From: ANME-2 cluster archaeon
GTDB taxonomy: Archaea > Halobacteriota > Methanosarcinia > Methanosarcinales > Methanocomedenaceae
DNA length: 8,255 nt
Reading direction: 5' to 3'
NCBI GenBank assembly: GCA_022353185.1
Contig: JAKRWB010000235.1
Location: 1 to 8,255 of the forward strand
Of this stretch, positions 1-7,013 are shown in pieces (position 1 is the first letter of the stretch; every line of letters begins with the position of its first letter). Both the position numbers and the translations under genes were made by a program. A model generated the notes under the pieces. That model worked only from the letters and a program-made list of their open reading frames with translations. It was not told where the DNA came from and searched no databases.

Positions 1-1303
1 TGATGTCACGCACAACCACCAAAAGACGTTCCTGTAGACCAATGACAGCCTTTTTCATACTTACTTCCACCCAGAATATATGTCCAGATTTGTGCTTAGC
101 CATCCATTCGAAAACCTGGGCATCCCCCATCGCTGCCTTCTTATTCCATTCGAGAGCGGCCTGCTGGGTGTACGGTACTTCGCCTGAACTCACGGCTTGG
201 ATATCGAGTTGATCTACTTCCTCTCGGGAATATCCGTACATTTCACACATTGTCCTGTTAACGTCGAGTATAGCTCCGGTTTCTATGTCGTGGATGAAAA
301 CAGCGTCGTTGACCGAATCGAAAATCGTCCGGAATCTGTCTTCACTCTCCCGTAACGCTTCCTCCGCCTGCTTGCGCTTGGTGATGTCAAGTGCAAAACC
401 TATTGTACCGACAACATTACCTTCAGCATCACAACGGGGCATTTTTTCCGTTAGACTCCAACCATGATCTCCTGATGGTTTCAAATGGCGTTCTTCGATT
501 CCCGATACAGGTTTTCTAGAATTATTTATTTCTTGATCATATTTAGAATACTGATCTGCTAGATCTGTTGAGTAAAGATCATAATCGGTTCTACCAAGTA
601 TCTTTTCCAGTGATAATCCAACAGTTTCACTATACGCTCTGTTGACCTGCAAATATTTGCCTTCAATATTCTTACTCCAGATCATCGCGGGCACAGAATT
701 AAATATAATATCAAGCTCTTTTTGCTTCTCTTGAAGTTCTTTCTCCATCCGCTTGCGCTCGGTGATATCACTCATCGCTGTCCTTGCCAGTAGATTACCA
801 TCGATATCACACACAGGCATGCTTTCCAATTGGACATCGAACTGGTTTCCATTTTTATCCACAAGCCTGAGTTCGCAGGTTATCTGTGTTTCAGTATTGA
901 AAACCTGCCGCAGATGCAAATAAAATACATCCTTGAAATCAGGGGCGATGTACAAAGTGAAAGGAGTTTTAATCAAATTGCCTCTTTCTATACCAAGTTT
1001 ATTCGCGCCTGTTAGATTTAGCTGAAGGATCAATCCGTTTTTATCAAAAGTGAAATAACCAAGGGGTGCAAAATCATACAGGTCAGAATACCTGTTGCGT
1101 GAATCCTCAAGTTCATTTTGTACTCTACGAAGGTCTTCATTCTGCATTTCCAGTTCAATCTGGTGCACCTGGAGTTCATGAATAAGGCTCTGGACATCGT
1201 CAGACGACAGCGTTTTCAGGTCTGTGTTTTTTCCCTTTAACACTTCATCTGCTTGTTTGCGGAGATTGGTCCAGTCATCAGATTTTTGTTCATCTTCTGT
1301 CAT
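1..1303 (-). CDS. Multi-PAS sensory protein, 5' part only (runs off left edge)
   Basis: Frame is open from the ATG at 1303 to the window edge, giving 434 codons with no stop. Residues 1-70 are polar and coil-forming (HELQVHQIELEMQNE motif). PAS domains lie at about 73-184 (ends MSDITERK), 196-311 (ends LDITKRK) and 322 onward, the last cut at VVVRDI just where its closing DIT motif would come. Its start overlaps the stop of the histidine kinase gene by one base (TAATG), with AAGGAG 11 nt upstream, so translation is probably coupled. The first 184 residues are a close copy of the kinase N-terminus, then the two proteins diverge. It is a cytoplasmic sensor by inference: no signal peptide or membrane segment is seen in the visible part. 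The output domain, if any (kinase, more PAS, other), is outside the window. The ligand is unknown. Confidence 0.93.
   Translation of the reverse strand, partial: MTEDEQKSDDWTNLRKQADEVLKGKNTDLKTLSSDDVQSLIHELQVHQIELEMQNEDLRRVQNELEDSRNRYSDLYDFAPLGYFTFDKNGLILQLNLTGANKLGIERGNLIKTPFTLYIAPDFKDVFYLHLRQVFNTETQITCELRLVDKNGNQFDVQLESMPVCDIDGNLLARTAMSDITERKRMEKELQEKQKELDIIFNSVPAMIWSKNIEGKYLQVNRAYSETVGLSLEKILGRTDYDLYSTDLADQYSKYDQEINNSRKPVSGIEERHLKPSGDHGWSLTEKMPRCDAEGNVVGTIGFALDITKRKQAEEALRESEDRFRTIFDSVNDAVFIHDIETGAILDVNRTMCEMYGYSREEVDQLDIQAVSSGEVPYTQQAALEWNKKAAMGDAQVFEWMAKHKSGHIFWVEVSMKKAVIGLQERLLVVVRDI
751..1303 (-). repeat. Duplicated 5' module, copy B (partial PAS gene)
   Basis: Aligns without any gap to 2034-2586 at a constant offset of 1283 bp, from the start codon to the end of the PAS domain (184 codons). 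By eye 32 of 184 residues differ, about 83% identity. Blocks of exact DNA identity include 751-810 and 1035-1084. Beyond 751 the similarity stops. Confidence 0.9.
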
Positions 1304-2586
1304 TACTTTTCCGTCTCCTTACTTGCCATAATAGGCAGTAATAATGTGAACGTGCTTCCTATACCTGGTTTACTCTCCACGTAGATTTTGCCTCCATGCA
1401 AATCCACAATACGCTTAACGATTGCCAGCCCCAATCCGGAACCTTCCACTCCCTCCTTACCTACTCTTTGAAAGCGGGTAAAAAGCTTCGCTTTATCCTC
1501 ATCTTTTATTCCATAGCCCCAGTCCCTGACATAAATCTTGTAGTGTTCCCTCTCATCAATAATGTTTACTTTGATTTTTCTTCCGGCAGGTGAGTACTTT
1601 ATCGCGTTGCTGAGAAGGTTTGAAAAAATTGCATCAATCATTGGATTCGCCATCATAAAGCATTCGCCCTTTGATGTATATTCCAGCGTCATGTTTTTCT
1701 CTTCCAGTTGAAGCTTGAAGTTGTCTGCGACTGCTATAAAAATCTCGTTCAAATCGAGCGACTTGCGCTCCAATTTTTCAGCGCTCTCCAGTGTGGCGTA
1801 CATGCTCACGCATTGAATCATATCAATCAGCTTATCTGCATTGCGCTTTATCATCTGTAGCATATTGCGCATCCTTTCATCCTTTGTTTCCATATGCAGC
1901 ATTTGTTCTGTCGCTGTTTTTATAACACCCAGTGGATTCAACAGGTCATGACGCATTATGTCTGTGAAGAGATCTTTGAGGCGGTTTGAATCTTCCAGCT
2001 TTATTGCATAATTTTTCAGCGTCTCATCAGCCTGCTTGCGCTCGGTGATATCACTCATCGCTGTCCTTGCCAGTAGATTACCATCGATATCACGCAAAGG
2101 CATGCTTTCCAATTGGACATCGAACTGATGCCCCTTCTTATCCACAAGCATGAGTTCGCAGGTCATCTGTGTTTCAGTATTGAAAACCTGCCGCATATGC
2201 GAATAAAATGCATCCTTGAAATCAGGGACGATATATAGGGAAAAAGGCTTTTTGATTAAATTGCCTCTTTCTATCCCAAGTTTATTCGCGCCTGTTAGAT
2301 TTGCCTGAAGGATCAAACCGTTTTTATCAAAAGTGAAATAACCAAGGGGTGCAAAATCATACAGGTCGGAATACCTGTTGCGCGCATCTTCAAGTTCAAT
2401 TTGTGTTCTGCGAAGCTCTTCATTTTGCATTTCCAGTTCAATCTGGTGCACCTGGAGTTCATGAACAAGGCTCTGGGCATCGACAGACGACAGCTTTTTC
2501 AGGTCTGTGTTTTTTCCCTTTAACACATCTTCCGCTTGCCTGCGAATGTCGGTTCGTTCGTCAGATTTTTTTTTATCTTTTTTCAT
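1303..2586 (-). CDS. PAS-domain sensor histidine kinase
   Basis: A complete 427-aa soluble kinase expected to autophosphorylate on His and pass the phosphoryl group to an Asp in a receiver protein not present here. Order: charged, coil-prone N-terminus (1-70), one PAS domain (about 73-184, ending DITERK), short coil, HisKA-like dimerisation domain with H-box MRHDLLNPLG (phospho-acceptor His213; the HDxxN pattern fits a possible phosphatase activity), then HATPase_c: N-box NLLSNAIKYSP (Asn323, Asn327), G1 DWGYGI (Asp355), F-box around Phe369-Phe372, G2 GSGLGLAIV (382-390). All catalytic boxes look intact. The HDLLNP form of the H-box is common in methanogenic archaea. An in-frame TGA sits directly before the ATG, so no longer start is possible; GGGAGTGA lies just upstream. 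It starts 19 nt after the CheB-CheR gene and probably supplies the kinase module that protein lacks (inference). No membrane segment is seen. Confidence 0.96.
   Translation of the reverse strand: MKKDKKKSDERTDIRRQAEDVLKGKNTDLKKLSSVDAQSLVHELQVHQIELEMQNEELRRTQIELEDARNRYSDLYDFAPLGYFTFDKNGLILQANLTGANKLGIERGNLIKKPFSLYIVPDFKDAFYSHMRQVFNTETQMTCELMLVDKKGHQFDVQLESMPLRDIDGNLLARTAMSDITERKQADETLKNYAIKLEDSNRLKDLFTDIMRHDLLNPLGVIKTATEQMLHMETKDERMRNMLQMIKRNADKLIDMIQCVSMYATLESAEKLERKSLDLNEIFIAVADNFKLQLEEKNMTLEYTSKGECFMMANPMIDAIFSNLLSNAIKYSPAGRKIKVNIIDEREHYKIYVRDWGYGIKDEDKAKLFTRFQRVGKEGVEGSGLGLAIVKRIVDLHGGKIYVESKPGIGSTFTLLLPIMASKETEK
2034..2586 (-). repeat. Duplicated 5' module, copy A (histidine kinase gene)
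   Basis: Partner of 751-1303. The identical blocks are 2034-2093 and 2318-2367, including third codon positions. The offset equals the kinase gene length less the one-base overlap, so both copies begin at their start codons. Confidence 0.9.
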
Positions 2587-2605
2587 TCACTCCCATCCAT
2601 TGAAA

Positions 2606-5593
2606 TCATACCCAGCCGCTTTGCCCGGTAACGTCTACAATCGCAAGCAGTATACTTTCTGTACTCAGACCCTCCTGATATACCATGCGGGCATTGAGCA
2701 GCATCTTCTTATAGCCAATTCCTGGAAACTCATGCTCAACCTCGAAGTCATTGAACACGTTATTCTCAGGCAGGATATTTTCCAGTAAATTTCGAAGCGC
2801 TGGAATATCCCACGAGCCATTGCTTATCTCGAAGATGGATTTGTTTTTAGTTTCCTCTTTAGAAGTCTTGAATGTCCTGTAGAAAGACCGGTTCGCCGAC
2901 ATCACACGCATATTTTTGTCCAGTATAACGAGGGATTCCCACACCGTGTCAACGATGCCTTGCGTAAATTTCCTTAAATTGCGCTCTATAATTTCAGCCA
3001 GCTCCATATTTTCAGCCCGCTTTCGTTCAGTGATGTCTAAAAATGTAACCACAGCGCCATCAATAACATTTTCTTGGGTGCGATAGGGCAGAATCCGGAT
3101 TAAATACCAGTCCCCGTTCTTATCAGTTACTTCTTTTTCCATTAAAACCAGGGTATTGAGCACTTGCAATACATCATCTATCAGGTTATCATAAATAAGG
3201 TTAAAATTGAAGTCCTTTACCGGTCGCCCAATATCCGCCTTTATGAGGTTGATTATCTTGGTGACGGCCGGGGTAAATCCTTGAATGTACAGGTCGTTAT
3301 TCAGGAAAACAGTGGCAATTTCCGTACTTGTGAGCATATTATTCATGTCATTAATGGCCCTCATATTCTCCTCGATCTTTGCCTGGTGTTCCGAATTAAG
3401 CGTCATCAGCTCTTCATTGAGTGATTGCAGCTCTTCCCTTGAAGACTCAAGTTCTTCATTGGCACTTTGCAGTTCCTCATTGGCAGCCTGGAATTCTTCA
3501 TTTGTAGATTGAAGTTCTTCGTTTGAAGTTTCCATCTCTTCGATCGTAGCCTGGAGATTTTCTCTTGTTGACTTCAATTCCTGTTCCAGGTCAGTGACAT
3601 AATTGCCAATCTCTTGTTTTGTAGATGTTTTTTTGACAGGCTTTGATGGCTTGCCCGGCACATCCTCAAAAATGACCATCACCAATCCCTGTATGTCAGG
3701 TTTTTCCAGAGGTTTGACAATTAAATTAACAGTCTGGAAAGAACCATTTGTCTTCACATTCAACTCTTTAAAGATGACTTCTTTTTTCTGGACGATGGCA
3801 TTGCGAATGGCTATATTCAATTCATGTTTCAAACCCTCTCGTGCCATTTCCACAATTTTAAAACCTGCTCTTCCGGATGCTGGTTCCAGGTATTTGCCGG
3901 TTTTGCCATGGAAATAAAGAATCTCGTATTTTTCATTAATAATAACGCATGAAGGGGCGTAGTTCTCAAGCAGCATCTTTTCGATATAATCGCCAATACT
4001 GACATCGGCAGATTTCAAAGGTACTTTTATTGTAGCTGGCACACCCGCCCGACCCATGTGGGAAAAATCCCCCCTTAATATGTGAGACCCACCTTTGCTT
4101 TGATAAATTCTCCATTTCCTGTCATAAACAGAAAATAAGTCCGTGAATTCACCGATGGTCTCAGAGTTGCCAAGGAAAAGTATCCCGTCTTTCTTTAAGG
4201 AATAATGTAAAGTGCTTAAAACTTGTTTCTGCAACACAGGACTAAGATATATCAGCAAGTTCCTGCAGCTTACCATGTCTAACATAGAGAAAGGCGGGTC
4301 CTTGGTAAGGCTCTGGAGAGCAAAGGTCACCATTTCCCTGATTTCTTTCTTTATCCTGTAAGCGTCTTCTGCTATCTCAAAAAAACGATCAAGACGTTCC
4401 TGCGATACATCCACGGCAATACTTGCAGGGTAAACGCCCGCACGGGCTGTTTCAATGGCATCCTTATCAACATCCGTAGCAAAAATCTGGACTTTTATAT
4501 CACTTTTTATCTCGTCTAAATGCTCCTTAAAAATCATGGCTATGGAATAGGCTTCTTCACCTGTTGAGCATGCAGGGACCCAGACCCGTACAGGCAGGGC
4601 AGGGGTCTTATCTTTAACCATTTCAGGAATGATTTTTTGTATGAAGAACTCAAATGCTTCCGGGTCCCTGAAAAAATTGGTAACGCCTATCAGGAGTTCT
4701 TTAAAGAGAACATCTATTTCGGATGGTTTTTCCGAAAGATACCTGACATAATCCTGGAGCTTATCGATCTGGTGGATATTCATCCGCCTTTCAATGCGTC
4801 GGTGAATAGTGGTCTCCTTATAAAGTGAAAAATCATGCCCAGTCCTGTCCCGTATCAGTACAAATATTTTCTGCAAGGGAGCGATCTGTTCGATAACTGC
4901 GACTTTATGTGTGCCTTTAATGTAAGGTTGATGTACAAAATTTAGCAGTTGCTCAGGCATTTTCTCAGGAGTCAAAATATAGTCCGCAAACCCTGTGGCT
5001 ATGGCGCTTGCAGGCATGCCATCGTATGCCGCTGATGTTACATCCTGCACCATGACCATTCCTCCTTCGCCTTTAATGGCTTTTAAGCCAAGAGTGCCTT
5101 CGGTTCCTGTTCCTGAAAGGATAATGCATATAGCCTTTTCTTTACAGTCTTCTGATAATGACCTGAAAAAGAAATCTATCGGATGCCGGATACCTCTGGA
5201 CATCGTTGGTTCCAGCAACTGGAGGGTACCGTGCAGTATTGCCATATCCTTATTGGGCGGAATGATATACACGCTGTTGGGTTTTATCCTGATCCCATCC
5301 ATTGCCTGATACACCTCCATTTTCGTGTATCTCTTCAATATCTCCACCATAACGCTTTTTGAGGTGGGGTCAAAGTGCATGATAATGACAAAAGCTATGC
5401 CGGTATCAGATGGAATATTTGAAAAGAATTTTTCAATAGCATCCAGCCCGCCTGCAGATGCGCCTATACCCACGACAGGGAAAACACTGTCAGCAAGGGG
5501 AACGGTTTCTGTGTGGGGATGAGGATCAGATTTTTTTGAACTCGTTGAACTGTGGTTTTTTTTACTTATCCCCTCACTCTTATTTTGTTTCAT
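2606..5593 (-). CDS. CheB-CheR-PAS fusion protein (methylesterase/methyltransferase sensor without kinase domain)
   Basis: A 995-aa multidomain protein. Residues 1-35 are a polar tail. CheB methylesterase at about 38-220: nucleophile loop GIGASAGG (Ser46), MHFDP (His73), and SGTGTEGTLG, where Glu165 stands in place of the usual catalytic Asp. CheR methyltransferase at about 240-500: NFFRD (306-310), S-adenosylmethionine-binding loop WVPACSTGEEAYS (338-350), ATDVD (372-376), CRNLLIYL (443-450). PAS-like region at about 532-645. A long coiled coil at about 663-752 made of regular heptads. PAS_10-type domain at about 753-857, ending FLDITERK. Final PAS at about 872-990 with SANRSFYRTF. In known CheB-CheR fusions this layout is often followed by a histidine kinase; here the protein ends at VTGQSGWV and a separate kinase gene follows 19 nt later. 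The receiver domain of classical CheB is absent. Start: AGGA is 5 nt upstream and an in-frame TGA precedes it. Substrate unknown; no chemoreceptor gene is nearby. Confidence 0.96.
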   Translation of the reverse strand: MKQNKSEGISKKNHSSTSSKKSDPHPHTETVPLADSVFPVVGIGASAGGLDAIEKFFSNIPSDTGIAFVIIMHFDPTSKSVMVEILKRYTKMEVYQAMDGIRIKPNSVYIIPPNKDMAILHGTLQLLEPTMSRGIRHPIDFFFRSLSEDCKEKAICIILSGTGTEGTLGLKAIKGEGGMVMVQDVTSAAYDGMPASAIATGFADYILTPEKMPEQLLNFVHQPYIKGTHKVAVIEQIAPLQKIFVLIRDRTGHDFSLYKETTIHRRIERRMNIHQIDKLQDYVRYLSEKPSEIDVLFKELLIGVTNFFRDPEAFEFFIQKIIPEMVKDKTPALPVRVWVPACSTGEEAYSIAMIFKEHLDEIKSDIKVQIFATDVDKDAIETARAGVYPASIAVDVSQERLDRFFEIAEDAYRIKKEIREMVTFALQSLTKDPPFSMLDMVSCRNLLIYLSPVLQKQVLSTLHYSLKKDGILFLGNSETIGEFTDLFSVYDRKWRIYQSKGGSHILRGDFSHMGRAGVPATIKVPLKSADVSIGDYIEKMLLENYAPSCVIINEKYEILYFHGKTGKYLEPASGRAGFKIVEMAREGLKHELNIAIRNAIVQKKEVIFKELNVKTNGSFQTVNLIVKPLEKPDIQGLVMVIFEDVPGKPSKPVKKTSTKQEIGNYVTDLEQELKSTRENLQATIEEMETSNEELQSTNEEFQAANEELQSANEELESSREELQSLNEELMTLNSEHQAKIEENMRAINDMNNMLTSTEIATVFLNNDLYIQGFTPAVTKIINLIKADIGRPVKDFNFNLIYDNLIDDVLQVLNTLVLMEKEVTDKNGDWYLIRILPYRTQENVIDGAVVTFLDITERKRAENMELAEIIERNLRKFTQGIVDTVWESLVILDKNMRVMSANRSFYRTFKTSKEETKNKSIFEISNGSWDIPALRNLLENILPENNVFNDFEVEHEFPGIGYKKMLLNARMVYQEGLSTESILLAIVDVTGQSGWV
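3377..3523 (-). repeat. Seven tandem 21-nt units encoding a heptad coiled coil
   Basis: Within the CheB-CheR gene, residues 691-739 fall into seven heptads of the type NEELQST, NEEFQAA, NEELQSA, NEELESS, REELQSL, NEELMTL, NSEHQAK. The DNA shows the matching imperfect 21-nt period. This is the rigid linker seen between CheR and the PAS_10 domain in this family, probably a parallel dimeric signalling helix. Confidence 0.85.
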
Positions 5594-5657
5594 AATTCCT
5601 ATAGCTCCGCCATTTCATTATATTTGTTCAGTTCAATTATAATAAGCATAATTGCGT
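5594..5657 (-). other. 64-nt intergenic gap before the CheB-CheR gene
   Basis: The longest gap inside the proposed operon. On the minus strand it is AT-rich in its first half (TTATTATAATTG, about 5634-5645), which could be an internal TATA-like element, and ends with GGCGGAG and AGGA ahead of the ATG. No terminator hairpin is visible. Read-through plus a possible weak internal promoter is the simplest view. Confidence 0.35.
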
Positions 5658-7013
5658 CTAATCTCTGGCTGATTTCGTTTCACCAACATCCTTTTCAAGC
5701 TCAGCAATCCGCTTTTTGAGTTCAATCATCCGCAATTCCCGGCCTACAAAACCCTTATTCATAATCTCAAGGTCCTGGTTCTTTTCCTCCAGTTCGGCTG
5801 TGCGTTCTTTCACACGCTGTTCAAGTTCCACATTAAACTTTTTGATCTCTTCCTCAGCCCGCTTGCGCTCGGTGATGTCTCTGAATATACCTATTGCTGA
5901 AATAAATTTACCGTCCTTGAATATACCATTTCCGTTACCTTCTACATATATCTCCTTCCCATTCTTTGTAATAAAAATGGTTTCAAAACCAGACACGTTT
6001 TCACCCTTGGCAACCCCTTGTAATAACCCCATTGTAGGAGCTATTTGATCCTTGCGGATAATATCAGTCACGCGCAGGTCCTTCGCTTCTTCTTCTGAAT
6101 ATTCCAGGGTCTCCAGCCATTTTTTGTTCACAAGTAGAATCTTTCCGTCAGGTCCTACCTTTTGGATGAGATCATTAGCATTATCAAATAATACATTATA
6201 CCCAATCTCCCTCTCATGCAGCGCCTTTTCTGCCTTCTTGCGCTCGGTGATGTCGGTATGGACAGACAATATGACCTCCCCGTATTCGGGATGGTCGAAG
6301 GTGGAAACATTGGCGTAGCACCAGAAATGGGTTCCGTCGCGTTTGATGTTCCTGACCTCGCCATGCCATTCCCCCGTTTCTTTTAGAACGTCCATGATGC
6401 TTATCCGGGTCTCGGTAGGTGTCTTCTCAGTGGGTGCGTTGACAATGTCCACTTGCTTTCCAACCATTTCCCCTGGATCATAGCCGAACATTCTCTCAAA
6501 TTTCTCATTGGTCCACTTGATGAGGTTATCGTCCAGACCAATCAGGTAAATCCCTTCAGCTATATTGTCCATTATGGCAGCATGCAGCCGTAGCTCATCC
6601 TCAGCCTGCTTGCGCTCAGTAAGGTCATGCACTGAACCAACAAGATGGGTACACACTCCCTCAGCATTCCGGACTGGCGTCACTGTCACACTACACACAA
6701 TTTCACCTGTGGGATAGGTGGAAGTCTGGTCCCAGAAAACGGTCTTATTTTCAACTATCGCTTCCTTGTACTTGCTAATAACAAGTGAGTGAACCGTTTC
6801 CGGTAACACCTGTTCAATCCTTTTACCAATGACCTGTTCCCTGGTCAGCCCGGTGACCGACAAAAATGTCTGATTCACAGACTCAAAGCGAAAGCAATCA
6901 TTGGGTTCAACTGCCAGAAGGAATATCATATCAGTAAGTGTATCATAGATGAGTGAGATGTGTTTTTTGAGCGATTCCGTGTCGCTTTCTTGTTTTGAAT
7001 TCTTCAATGTCAT
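5658..7013 (-). CDS. Three-PAS-domain protein with coiled-coil tail, no output domain
   Basis: A 451-aa protein built of PAS domains at about 17-134 (ends HDLTERK), 141-258 (ends HTDITERK) and 268-383 (ends FRDITERK), then a coil at about 384-445 containing QRVKERTAELEEKNQDLE and the tail GFVGRELRMIELKKRIAELE. No histidine kinase, GGDEF, receiver, HTH or membrane segment is present, so it is a sensor or adaptor that must act through a partner (inference: the kinase or CheB-CheR protein encoded downstream). The second PAS keeps the WxNEKFERMFGYDPGEMVG pattern of PAS_9/PAS_3-like sensors, but no cofactor-binding residue can be named. The ATG overlaps the preceding gene's stop (ATGA), with a GGGG stretch about 10 nt upstream inside that gene, so translation is likely coupled. 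It is followed by a 64-nt gap before the CheB-CheR gene. Confidence 0.95.
   Translation of the reverse strand: MTLKNSKQESDTESLKKHISLIYDTLTDMIFLLAVEPNDCFRFESVNQTFLSVTGLTREQVIGKRIEQVLPETVHSLVISKYKEAIVENKTVFWDQTSTYPTGEIVCSVTVTPVRNAEGVCTHLVGSVHDLTERKQAEDELRLHAAIMDNIAEGIYLIGLDDNLIKWTNEKFERMFGYDPGEMVGKQVDIVNAPTEKTPTETRISIMDVLKETGEWHGEVRNIKRDGTHFWCYANVSTFDHPEYGEVILSVHTDITERKKAEKALHEREIGYNVLFDNANDLIQKVGPDGKILLVNKKWLETLEYSEEEAKDLRVTDIIRKDQIAPTMGLLQGVAKGENVSGFETIFITKNGKEIYVEGNGNGIFKDGKFISAIGIFRDITERKRAEEEIKKFNVELEQRVKERTAELEEKNQDLEIMNKGFVGRELRMIELKKRIAELEKDVGETKSARD
5687..5750 (-). repeat. Shared GRELRM coil-tail sequence, copy in 451-aa PAS gene
   Basis: Encodes VGRELRMIELKKRIAELEKD at the C-terminus. 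It matches 7048-7111 with a run of 27 identical bases at its 3' coding end (from 5687 on the plus strand). The two copies are 1361 bp apart in direct orientation. Confidence 0.8.

Noticed and set aside
3..1015. Several plus-strand open frames of 60-70 codons at the left end
   Set aside because: All are antisense to the continuous 434-codon PAS frame on the minus strand.
2606..5593. A classical chemotaxis operon
   Set aside because: CheB lacks its receiver domain and is fused to CheR and PAS domains; no chemoreceptor, CheA, CheW or CheY is in the window, so a chemotaxis role cannot be claimed.
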